Source: an uncultured Syntrophobacterales bacterium
Lineage (GTDB): Bacteria; Desulfobacterota; Syntrophia; Syntrophales; UBA5619
Direction: 5' to 3'
DNA length: 64,000 nt
Assembly (NCBI GenBank): GCA_903928915.1
Contig: CAIYSL010000018.1
Location: 26,075 to 90,074 of the forward strand
Position numbers and translations under genes: made by a program. Below, piece by piece: positions 33,677 through 41,275 of this stretch (positions are counted from its first letter, which is position 1; each line of letters begins with the position of its first letter). Below the pieces are notes generated by a model. The model had not been told where the DNA came from and searched no databases. It was given only the letters and a program-made list of their open reading frames with translations.

Positions 33677-34414
33677 ATGGAGGAATTCATCGCAAGAACG
33701 CTGGCGGCCCTGCGCTCCCGGCATATCGGCGGCCTCTTCGCCGCGGACATCCCCACGGCAAACCGGAAGATCCTGGAGCTGATCCCTCCGGATGCCCTAG
33801 TCGGGTTCGGAGATTCGACCGCTGCCCGGCAGCTCGGGGTGCTCGCGGACCTGGAGGCGCGGGGGACGAAGGTCCTCAACGCCTTTGTCCCGAAGGATGC
33901 GGGGATCGACGGGGAAGAGTTCCGGCAGTGGCGGGAGCGGATCGTCCGGGAGGCCACCCTCTGCGATTGCTTCCTGACCGGGACCAACGCCTTGACCGAG
34001 GACGGCAGGCTCGTCAACGTGGACGCCCGGGGCAACCGGGTCGCCGGGATGTTCTGGGGACACCCCCTGGCCATCGTCGTGGTGGGGAAAAACAAGATCG
34101 TTCCCACCCTGGAGGAGGCCTTCGCCCGGATCCGGAACGTCATCGCCCCGACCCATTTCCGGATCAGGTCCGGCGAGCTCGGCGGGAGAAAGCGGAAGAC
34201 CCCCTGCGTGGCCACCGGCGTCTGCGGCGACTGCCGCTCCCCGGAGCGGGGGTGCAACATCACGACGATCATCGAGGGCCGGCCGGCCGGGACGGACCTG
34301 CACGTGATCGTCGTGGATCAGGACCTCGGTCTGGGGTGGGACCCCTCCTGGCCCGGGGAGCGGATCGCGCGGATTCGCGCCCAGTACAAGAAGCTCGTCT
34401 GGCTGCCGGTCTGA
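33677..34414 (+). CDS. LUD-domain protein (LutC/YkgG-like)
   Basis: A 245-aa protein with the LUD (lactate utilisation, DUF162) fold: GFGDSTAARQLGVL near 48-61, FLTGTNALTEDGRLVNVDARGNRVA near 98-122 and GHPLAIVVVGKNKIV. It ends with a cysteine-containing segment (TGVCGDCRSPERGCN, about 186-200), unusual for short LutC proteins and possibly a metal or Fe-S site. LutA and LutB partners are absent from the window. AAGGAA precedes the ATG. It is the last gene of the operon, 101 bases after the solute-binding-like gene; a hydroxyacid-related role fits the family but is unproven. Confidence 0.75.
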   Translation: MEEFIARTLAALRSRHIGGLFAADIPTANRKILELIPPDALVGFGDSTAARQLGVLADLEARGTKVLNAFVPKDAGIDGEEFRQWRERIVREATLCDCFLTGTNALTEDGRLVNVDARGNRVAGMFWGHPLAIVVVGKNKIVPTLEEAFARIRNVIAPTHFRIRSGELGGRKRKTPCVATGVCGDCRSPERGCNITTIIEGRPAGTDLHVIVVDQDLGLGWDPSWPGERIARIRAQYKKLVWLPV

Positions 34415-34468
34415 TCCTGCGCGGTGCGTACCTGCCGGAGCGAAGGCAGGTCGGACCCGCTCCCTCCC

Positions 34469-35404
34469 TCAGGTCGCGGCGCAGCCCCGGCGGTACTTCT
34501 CGTCGAGCATCTCTTCGATGCGCGCCATGACGACCCGGGTCACCCCCTCGAACTGCTCTTTGTAGCGCTGCTGCGACTCCCGGGTGAACAGCGCGAAGGG
34601 CTCGGTGATGCGGTAGTCCTTCAGCTGATCGGACACGGAGAGGGGCTCGCCGATCCGGTAGGTGATCCGGCCGCTGCGGGCGATGGGCAGGCTCCCGGGG
34701 TAGACCGCCTCGGAGTTGTTGCAGGCCACGGGGACGATCCGCTTTTCCGTGTGCAGGGCGAGCTGCGCCAGCCCCGTCCTTCCTTCGGCCAGCTTCAGCG
34801 AACGGGTCCCCTCCGGGAAGATGATCAGGTTCAGGTTCTTCTCGCAGAGCGCCGTCCGGCTCAGCTCCGCCACCTTCGCCATGACCTCTTCGTAGTACCC
34901 CCGGATGAATTCCGCGAACTGTTCGCCCATGGCCTGGAGCGCCTCGAGCGCGGCCCGCTCCTGGGGTCCGGCCGCCTCGATCCGGCCGTCGATCAGGTCC
35001 TTGACGATGCGGTACAGCCCCTTGTCCATCTTGCGGTTGAACCGCTTGCGGTAGAACTCCTCGATCAGGTACCCCATCGACGGCACGGGGATGAGGTTGC
35101 ACAAATCGAGCCCCTTGGCCAGGAAGGCGTTCTTGTAGTACTTGGCCTTCACCCAGACCGTGGTGAAGGGGTACTCGCGCATCTTCCAGAGCTTGTACTG
35201 GAAGGGCCAGTAGTTGAACCGGTCGGTGTGGTTCATGGCGAAGATCACGTTCTCGCCGCGGGGGATCCGCTCGCTGTTCTCGATGCGGATATCCACCTTG
35301 GCGAAGATGTGGTAGTTGGGTAGAAGCAGGAGATTCCCCAGGAACCGCTGTCCGAAGGGTTTCGATACCAGTCTGATCTTCTTCAGATAATCGATGTCGA
35401 TCAC
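34469..35404 (-). CDS. PlsC-type lysophospholipid acyltransferase with variant active site
   Basis: A 311-aa membrane-associated acyltransferase. The acyltransferase block I reads NHTDRFNYWP (58-67): the usual HX4D has Asn (N64) at the Asp position, while an Asp occurs two residues after H59. Block III IIFPEGTRS (about 195-203) is canonical. The start is GTG (35404) with GAGGGAG upstream. It is the last gene of the LPS operon and begins 16 bases after kdsB, so it probably acylates a lipid A or phospholipid precursor. The altered block I recalls a subfamily with the same NHTDRxNYWP wording, so it may be functional rather than dead. Confidence 0.82.
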   Translation of the reverse strand: MIDIDYLKKIRLVSKPFGQRFLGNLLLLPNYHIFAKVDIRIENSERIPRGENVIFAMNHTDRFNYWPFQYKLWKMREYPFTTVWVKAKYYKNAFLAKGLDLCNLIPVPSMGYLIEEFYRKRFNRKMDKGLYRIVKDLIDGRIEAAGPQERAALEALQAMGEQFAEFIRGYYEEVMAKVAELSRTALCEKNLNLIIFPEGTRSLKLAEGRTGLAQLALHTEKRIVPVACNNSEAVYPGSLPIARSGRITYRIGEPLSVSDQLKDYRITEPFALFTRESQQRYKEQFEGVTRVVMARIEEMLDEKYRRGCAAT

Positions 35405-35420
35405 GCTGCTCCCTCTCTCT

Positions 35421-36179
35421 TCATGAACCCGCTCGTTCCTCGCCGGTGATCAGCCGCCGGACCCGTTCCAGCTCCTGGGGGGTGTCCACTTCGACGGAGT
35501 CGAAGGGGGTGACGACCACGCGGATCCGGTAGCCGTGCTCCAACGCCCGGAGCTGCTCCAGGGCCTCCAGCCGCTCCAGCGTCCCCTCGGGCAGGCCGGC
35601 AAAGGTGCGCAGGAAGGCGCGGCGGTAGGCGTAGATCCCGTGGTGCTTGTAGTAGTCGGCCCGTTTGTCCCGGTCGCGGACGAACGGCACCGTGGCACGC
35701 GAAAAGTAGAGGGCGAACAGCCGGCTGTCGAAGACGACCTTGACGGCGTTCGGGTGGGTGACCTCCTCGTCGCGGACGATCCGGTAGATCAGGGTGGACA
35801 TGGGGATCGACGGGTCCTCTCCGAGCGGCCCGACCACCTCGTCGACCTGGCTAGGCTCGAACAGGGGCTGGTCGCCCTGGATGTTGACGACGATCGCGTC
35901 GTCCGCAAGCCCCAGCGACTCGACCGCCTCGTCGATCCGGTCCGTCCCGGACCGGTGGCAGGGAGAGGTCATCACCGCCCGGCCGCCGAAGGCCTCAACC
36001 GCGGCGAAGATCCGTTCGTCGTCGGTGGCCACGGCGGCGCAGGTGACGCTTTCGGCCTTAAGCACCCGCTCGTAGACGTGCTGGATCATCGGCTTTCCGC
36101 AGAGGTCGGCGAGGGGCTTGCCGGGAAAGCGCGACGATTCGTAGCGCGAGGGGATGATGCAGACTACCTGGAGGGGCAT
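35421..36179 (-). CDS. kdsB: 3-deoxy-manno-octulosonate cytidylyltransferase (probably Kdo8N-specific)
   Basis: Activates Kdo (or 8-amino-Kdo) with CTP before transfer to lipid A. The 252-aa product has the nucleotidyltransferase signature PSRYESSRFPGKPLADL (10-26), the SGTDR motif (about 77-81) and VNIQGDQPLFEP. I start at 36179, whose N terminus MPLQVVCIIPSRY is typical; the frame stays open upstream only because of high GC. It lies 11 bases after hldD. The co-operonic KdnA- and KdnB-like genes suggest it is the Kdo8N-specific KdsB, as in Shewanella oneidensis. Confidence 0.92.
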   Translation of the reverse strand: MPLQVVCIIPSRYESSRFPGKPLADLCGKPMIQHVYERVLKAESVTCAAVATDDERIFAAVEAFGGRAVMTSPCHRSGTDRIDEAVESLGLADDAIVVNIQGDQPLFEPSQVDEVVGPLGEDPSIPMSTLIYRIVRDEEVTHPNAVKVVFDSRLFALYFSRATVPFVRDRDKRADYYKHHGIYAYRRAFLRTFAGLPEGTLERLEALEQLRALEHGYRIRVVVTPFDSVEVDTPQELERVRRLITGEERAGS

Positions 36180-36190
36180 GGGCGGATTCC

Positions 36191-37162
36191 TTACAGATAG
36201 GGGTCGGCCTGGAGGAGATGGTTCTGCACGTAATCTGCCACCGTCTCCTCCAGCGGGGGAAACGCGACCGGGCAGCCGGCGGCCCGGAGTTTGTCCATCC
36301 GCGCCTCGGTGAAATACTGGTACTGCCCGCGGATCCCCTCGGGCATCTCGACGTAGTCGATCGCCGCCGGGCGCTCCAGCGCGGCGAAGACCGCCTTGAT
36401 CAGGTCGTTCCAGGTCCGGGCCTCCCCGGTGCCGAGGTTGAAGATCCCGTTCACCTCCCGGTGCTCCAGGAGCCACCAGAGGACCTCTGCGCACTCCTTG
36501 ACGGAGACGAAATCGCGCTTCTGGCCGCCGTCGGCGTACTCGGGCCGGTAGGACTTGAACAGCCCCACCCGGCCCTTTTCCCGGATCTGGTGGAAGGCCT
36601 TGTAGATCACGCTCGTCATGTCCGCCTTGTGGTACTCGTTCGGGCCGAAGACGTTGAAGAACTTGATCCCCGCCACGTGGGGGGCCAGGCCGTTCCTGAG
36701 GACCCAGAGATCGAACAGTTGCTTCGAGTAGCCGTACATGTTGATCGGCTTGAGCGCCTTGCTCATTTCGTCGTCGTCGGAAAACCCGCGCGACCCGTCG
36801 CCGTAGGTCGCGGCAGAGCTTGCGTAGATGAACCGCACCCCCTGCCGCCGGGTCCACTCGGCCAGGCGGCAGGAGTAGTGGTAGTTGTTCTCCATCAGAA
36901 AGCCGGCGTCCCGTTCGGTCGTGGAGGAGCAGGCCCCCATGTGGATGACGGCCTCGACCGGAAAGGGGACCCGGTCCGCCTCGACCATGGCCAGGAAGGC
37001 GTCCTTGTCCAGGTAGTCGGCATACCGCCGCTTGACGAGGTTTCGCCACTTCTCGGAGGTCCCCAACTCGTCGACGACGATGATTTCGTCGATCCCCCGA
37101 TCGTTGAGCTTCGCGACAAAGCAGCTCCCGATGAACCCGGCCCCGCCGGTGACGACGATCAT
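36191..37162 (-). CDS. hldD: ADP-L-glycero-D-manno-heptose 6-epimerase
   Basis: Makes ADP-L-glycero-D-manno-heptose for the LPS inner core. The 323-aa short-chain dehydrogenase has the N-terminal TGGAGFIGS nucleotide loop, HMGACSSTTERD (the HldD-specific block near 77-88), and YGYSKQLFD with the catalytic Tyr and Lys. Its start is the ATG at 37162 beside a repeat (37201). It sits between kdnA and kdsB in the LPS operon, supporting an inner core containing heptose next to Kdo or Kdo8N. Confidence 0.95.
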   Translation of the reverse strand: MIVVTGGAGFIGSCFVAKLNDRGIDEIIVVDELGTSEKWRNLVKRRYADYLDKDAFLAMVEADRVPFPVEAVIHMGACSSTTERDAGFLMENNYHYSCRLAEWTRRQGVRFIYASSAATYGDGSRGFSDDDEMSKALKPINMYGYSKQLFDLWVLRNGLAPHVAGIKFFNVFGPNEYHKADMTSVIYKAFHQIREKGRVGLFKSYRPEYADGGQKRDFVSVKECAEVLWWLLEHREVNGIFNLGTGEARTWNDLIKAVFAALERPAAIDYVEMPEGIRGQYQYFTEARMDKLRAAGCPVAFPPLEETVADYVQNHLLQADPYL

Positions 37163-37200
37163 GGAATCAACCTCTTCACCCTCACCTTTGCACCCCCACC

Positions 37201-37226
37201 CTTCCCTCCCCCGTCGAGGGGGAGGG
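37201..37226. repeat. Dispersed palindromic repeat, copy B
   Basis: Core CTTCCCTCCCCCGTCGAGGG and then GGAGGG, symmetric around GTCGA, in the 69-base kdnA-hldD spacer. The upstream bases CACCCTCACC also match copy C at 60194-60203. Confidence 0.55.
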
Positions 37227-37231
37227 GGGAT

Positions 37232-38431
37232 TTAGAGGGCCTTTGCCGCCCTGTCGATCCCCTTCTTGAGCGCCTTCATCCGCGCCGCAGGCATCTTCAC
37301 CGAGATCCCCATGATCAGCGTCCGGCCGAGGATGTCCTCGGCCTGGGGGATCGCCTTGCGGCTGTAGGTCACCTTCCGGTTCCGCGGGTCCGAGAAGGGG
37401 TGCTGCTTCGAGTTCGCCGTGGAGCGGGCCAGGAAGTGCTCCCAGTTGGGGACGTAGTGCCAGAAGTTGTCCTTGAACCGGACCGTGTCGATCCCCTCGG
37501 CCTTGAGCGCCTTCTGGAAGGCCTTGGTCTGCTCCTCCGCCGGCAGGTTGAAGGCCAGGAAGGTCGCCGAATCCCCTTCGGGGTCGGGGACCGCGCGGAA
37601 TTTCAGGCCGCGTATCGGGGCGAGCATCTCCATGACCGCTGCCTGGTTCTTCCGCTGGGCCGCGATGACTCGGTCGAGCTTCCTGAGCTGGGCCAGGCCG
37701 ATCGCCCCCTGGAGCTCGTTCATCCGGTAGTTGAACCCCAGGATCGTCCGGCCGTCGAGCGCCCGGCTGACCGGGGAGAGGTGGTCGTGGCCGTGGTCGT
37801 GGTACCACTCCGCGCGGTGGTACAGATCCAGGTCATTGGTGATCACCATCCCCCCTTCGCCGGTGGTGATCGTCTTGTAGTGGTCGAAGCTGCAGATCCC
37901 CATGTGGCCGAAGGAACCGAGCTTCTTCCCTTTGAAGCTCGCCCCCAGCCCCTGGGCGTTGTCCTCCAGGACGAGGAGCTTGTGCTTCTTGGCGACCTTC
38001 AGGATCTTGTCGATCCGGGCCGGCGAGCCGCACATGTGGACGGGGATGACCGCCTTGGTCCGGGGGGTGAGCTTGTTGACGATATCGTTCGGGTCGAGGT
38101 TCAGGGTGTCGTCGATGTCCGCCATCACGGGGATCCCCCCCACCTCGAGGACCGCCTCGTAGGTGGCCATGAAGGTGAAGGCCGGGCAGATCACCTCGTC
38201 CCCGGGTCCTACGTCGAGGGCGGTGAGGGCGACCTTCAGGGCCGCCGATCCGGAGGTCACCCCGAGGGCGTGGGTCGTCCCGCAGTATTTCGCGAAGGCC
38301 TTCTCGAAATCGCGGACCTTCCAGATCCCCTTGCGCTCATTGTCGAAGGCGTACCGGGCGAACACACCCGTCTTGAGGACATCCATGACCTCCTTGATCT
38401 CTTCCTTGCCGATCAGCTCCGCACCAGCCAT
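37232..38431 (-). CDS. kdnA: 8-amino-3,8-dideoxy-manno-octulosonate transaminase (KdnA-like DegT family)
   Basis: A 399-aa DegT/DnrJ/EryC1/StrS-family PLP aminotransferase. Conserved sites are GSAALKVALTALDVGPGDEV, D157 in LEDNAQGLGAS, and PLP lysine K186 in SFDHYKTITTGEGGMV. The N terminus (GAELIGKEEIKEVMDVL, then FDNERKGIWKVRDFE) and the later DPEGDSATFLAF and NFWHYVPNWEH match what I recall of KdnA from Shewanella, which transaminates 8-oxo-Kdo to Kdo8N. It is followed by hldD and kdsB and preceded by an iron-ADH gene (KdnB-like), the same functional set. If not KdnA, it would be another sugar aminotransferase of LPS. Confidence 0.8.
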   Translation of the reverse strand: MAGAELIGKEEIKEVMDVLKTGVFARYAFDNERKGIWKVRDFEKAFAKYCGTTHALGVTSGSAALKVALTALDVGPGDEVICPAFTFMATYEAVLEVGGIPVMADIDDTLNLDPNDIVNKLTPRTKAVIPVHMCGSPARIDKILKVAKKHKLLVLEDNAQGLGASFKGKKLGSFGHMGICSFDHYKTITTGEGGMVITNDLDLYHRAEWYHDHGHDHLSPVSRALDGRTILGFNYRMNELQGAIGLAQLRKLDRVIAAQRKNQAAVMEMLAPIRGLKFRAVPDPEGDSATFLAFNLPAEEQTKAFQKALKAEGIDTVRFKDNFWHYVPNWEHFLARSTANSKQHPFSDPRNRKVTYSRKAIPQAEDILGRTLIMGISVKMPAARMKALKKGIDRAAKAL

Positions 38432-38536
38432 AACCGTAGAACCTCCATCATTTCTCGTCCCGCGCGGGAACGGTTTTCATACCAGGGCGACACATATCGA
38501 ACAGCTTGTCTATGCCGGGCTCGCGCCGGTCTACAT

Positions 38537-39694
38537 TCATGAATGCGCGTCCTGGTACAGCTCCACCATCTCCTCGAGGGTCATCTTGCAGGGGTTGTTG
38601 GCCAGGGGGCGGGCAACGGTCATCGCCACCTTCGCCAATTCCGGGAATACCGACTCGGGGATCTTGAGCTCCTCGAGCGTCGTGAAGATGCCGCAGTCCT
38701 CGATCAGCGCTTCCACCGCCTCGACGGCGAGGTAGGCCGCCTCCCGGACCGGCAGCTCGTCCACCACCTCGCCCATTGCCGCGGCGATGTCGACGAACTT
38801 CTCCCGGCAGCCCGGGAGGTTGAAGGCCATCACCCGGGGGAGCATGATCGTGTTGGCCAGGCCGTGGGAGACCCCGTAGCGCCCGCCCAGCGGGTAGGAG
38901 AGGGAGTGGACCGCCGTGACGCCGGCGTTGGCGAGCCCCAGCCCCGCGTACAGGCTCCCCAGGAGCATCGCCTCGCGCGCCTCCACGTTCGCCCCGTCGT
39001 GGACCGCGGTCCGGAGGTTGTCGGCAATCAGCCGGATCGCCTCGAGCGAGATCACCTCGCTCATCGGCGAGGCGTTGATCGAGGTGTAGGATTCGATGGC
39101 GTGGCACAGGGCGTCGATCCCCGTGGCCGCCGTGGGGTGGGGCGGGAGCGTCAGCGTCAGCTCCGGGTCGAGCAGCGCCAGCTCCGGGTAGAGGTACCGG
39201 CTGTTCATCCCCTCCTTCTTCTTGAGCTTCTTCCGGATGAACACGGCGGTGAAGGTGACCTCGCTCCCCGTGCCGGCGGTCGTCGGGATCATGACCTTGG
39301 GGAGCCCCGGGCCGGGCACCTTATCGAGCCCGAGGAAATCCTCGGCCTTCGCCTTGTTGGCGGTCAGGGCGGCCACGGCCTTGGCCAGGTCCATGGCGCT
39401 TCCCCCGCCGATGCCCACGACCCCGTCGCAGCGCCCCTTCAGGGCCAGCTTCGTCGCCTCGTCGGCCAGCTCGAGCGGCGGCTCCGGCTCGGTCTTGTCG
39501 AAGAGCGCATACCCCAGCTTTGCCCTCTCCAGCAGCGCGGTCACCTTCTCGCGGAACCCCGTCTCCGCCAGGTTCCTGTCGAGGACGACCAGCGGCCGGG
39601 AGATCTTCAGCTCGTGGAGCTGATCCGGTAGCGACCCGAAGGTCCCCTTGCCGAAGACGATCTTGTTGGCGCCGGTGAAAGAAAATGGTTTCAT
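38537..39694 (-). CDS. kdnB: Iron-containing alcohol dehydrogenase, probable Kdo C8 oxidase (KdnB-like)
   Basis: A 385-aa group III metal-dependent alcohol dehydrogenase. GIGGGSAMDLAKAVA (about 94-108) is the NAD loop. Metal ligands are recognisable: Asp in TGIDALCHAIESYTS, then its His, and the two His of AVHSLSYPLGGRYGVSHGLAN. Iron-ADHs are common, but here the gene heads an operon with a KdnA-like aminotransferase, hldD and kdsB; in Shewanella, KdnB oxidises the C8 hydroxyl of Kdo for KdnA. On gene context alone an ordinary alcohol dehydrogenase would be odd here. A promoter lies upstream (39722-39750). Confidence 0.78.
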   Translation of the reverse strand: MKPFSFTGANKIVFGKGTFGSLPDQLHELKISRPLVVLDRNLAETGFREKVTALLERAKLGYALFDKTEPEPPLELADEATKLALKGRCDGVVGIGGGSAMDLAKAVAALTANKAKAEDFLGLDKVPGPGLPKVMIPTTAGTGSEVTFTAVFIRKKLKKKEGMNSRYLYPELALLDPELTLTLPPHPTAATGIDALCHAIESYTSINASPMSEVISLEAIRLIADNLRTAVHDGANVEAREAMLLGSLYAGLGLANAGVTAVHSLSYPLGGRYGVSHGLANTIMLPRVMAFNLPGCREKFVDIAAAMGEVVDELPVREAAYLAVEAVEALIEDCGIFTTLEELKIPESVFPELAKVAMTVARPLANNPCKMTLEEMVELYQDAHS

Positions 39695-39721
39695 GGCCTT
39701 TTACTCCGTGTTTTTCCCCGG

Positions 39722-39750
39722 TTCATACGAGCTGAAGGGCGGAAAGTCAA
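39722..39750 (-). promoter_or_regulatory. Promoter of the Kdo8N/LPS operon
   Basis: On the minus strand TTGACT (39750-39745), 17 bases, TATGAA (39727-39722), about 28 bases before the kdnB ATG. Position and spacing are good. Confidence 0.65.
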
Positions 39751-40066
39751 GTATTTTTGCGCCTTGCAGGGTCGCGTCCGGGAGGAGGCAGGGCGATTGC
39801 GCGTCCGCTGACGGTCCCGGAGCAGACGCTCGGATAATGAGCCTCACCTTGCTCTGCTGATCCTGCGAACTCCACGTAGTGAGCGAGGGAAGCGGGAAGC
39901 GATAGGGGTGCGGTGGACAAAGGAAGGCGTTGGAATCTTAGCTAGCCAACAACGCGGCTTATCAAGAGCAATACGCCCTATTTCTCAAATTATAACGTAA
40001 TAGCAATGTGATAGGAAACAAGCCCAAGCCATAGTCAGACGATACAAGAGCAAAGCCCGATCGGTC
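39751..40066. other. AT-richer gene-free spacer
   Basis: No gene, RNA or clear repeat was recognised. The part from about 39950 to 40060 is distinctly AT-rich compared with the rest of the window and lies downstream of the coiled-coil gene, marking the edge of an accessory patch (40-43 kb). Confidence 0.35.
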
Positions 40067-41167
40067 TCAAGGCTTGCCCACGGGCTTGAGAAAGGCCCTG
40101 AGCTTCTCGCATTCCACCGTGACGCGTCCGACACCGTCCTGGCTGCAGCCCATCCCTGCTCTCCCGAGCGTTGGGTTGTCTCCCCTGGCGGGGGCGTCAT
40201 TGTCGGCGACGACAACCAATGGACCGGCCAGCGATGCACGGTAGAGCGTAGAGCCCGGTGGGATAGTATAGCGTTGTCCTGTTGCAGGGTCCGTGTAGGT
40301 TGCCACGACAAGGGGCGTCCGAGAGGATTCTCTCTGGAGCGCCTCGCCGCGCTTCCGTGCCTCTTCTGCCTGTACGCGCCGCGCTTCAGTATCCTCCCTG
40401 TACAGTTCATGCTCTCGTTTCTTATAGTATTCGGCCTCGGCTTCCTTCGCCATGTCACTTGGGGTGCGCATGCCGGCCGTGTGCGCCAGCTGATCGGCTA
40501 AATATTTAACCGGGGCCTCTATTGCTTTTTGTTTCTCCTTCGCAGGGTCCGCCGTAACCGCATCCAACATTGACTTAACAAACGCGTCCCGTTTCTTCTC
40601 GGCAGCCAGCCGTTCCTGTACGCGGGGATTGGACTTGATGATGTTGTCCACTTCCTCCTTCCGGTCGGGGGACAACCTGTCTTTTTGTTGATTTCTTGCG
40701 GATTGCGCCTGTTTCCTGCTCTCCTCATGTGCGCGTTGCTGCGCTTCAAGCGCCTGTCGCTTACGTTCGAGCGCCTGCTCGGCTGCGGCCCGCTGCTGCC
40801 TCTGTTGTTGCTCCCTCAGCCGCTCGTCTTCTGCCATCGCGGTGCACTGTTTTCGCAGCGGCTCGAGGACTTCGTTATGGTATTTGTTGATTCGCTTTAC
40901 CTCTTCCGAGTACCAAGACCAGAGGCGTTTACCGTCCCTGTGCCATTTGGCGGCAGCTTCCTTGTCCCACCGGTTCCACGCATTCACCTTGGCCTGCCAG
41001 ACCTCCCGGCAATGCGTTGAGTCGCGGATGACTTCGGCGTGCGCCGAGGTCAGCGCCAGCAGGCCGACGACGAAAGCGCCGAGGGCAAGCAGGCGCTTGC
41101 CGGCCACTCTCCTGGCGGACAGGTCCGCTCCCCTCGGGTCATGTCCACAGCAGCTACCGGGGTCCAT
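40067..41167 (-). CDS. Exported coiled-coil protein of unknown function
   Basis: A 366-aa protein I do not recognise. A signal peptide with a long basic n-region (ARRVAGKRLLALGAF, hydrophobic to residue 40) ends SAHA-EV near 44/45. Residues about 95-300 are rich in Glu, Gln, Arg and Lys and predict coiled coil. The C-terminal ~80 residues form a compact domain with PLVVATYTDPATGQRYTIPPG and GCSQDGVGRVTVECEKLR containing two Cys. I use the ATG at 41167; the frame is open 31 codons earlier. It is paired with the gene at 41276 (108-base gap), which has the same exported, coiled-coil style. Confidence 0.6.
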   Translation of the reverse strand: MDPGSCCGHDPRGADLSARRVAGKRLLALGAFVVGLLALTSAHAEVIRDSTHCREVWQAKVNAWNRWDKEAAAKWHRDGKRLWSWYSEEVKRINKYHNEVLEPLRKQCTAMAEDERLREQQQRQQRAAAEQALERKRQALEAQQRAHEESRKQAQSARNQQKDRLSPDRKEEVDNIIKSNPRVQERLAAEKKRDAFVKSMLDAVTADPAKEKQKAIEAPVKYLADQLAHTAGMRTPSDMAKEAEAEYYKKREHELYREDTEARRVQAEEARKRGEALQRESSRTPLVVATYTDPATGQRYTIPPGSTLYRASLAGPLVVVADNDAPARGDNPTLGRAGMGCSQDGVGRVTVECEKLRAFLKPVGKP

Positions 41168-41275
41168 AGCGAACCTAACGCATATGTTCATCTCACTGTT
41201 CATCCGTGTAATTTGTGCCCCCGTTGGCAGCGAGAATTGCTGAATAGGCGTGAACATCAAGAAATCCCTTCCGGT

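Noticed and set aside
37232..38431. Perosamine or other O-antigen sugar aminotransferase
   Set aside because: DegT enzymes are diverse, but the context (kdsB, hldD, iron ADH) and motif wording fit KdnA better; kept as the alternative.
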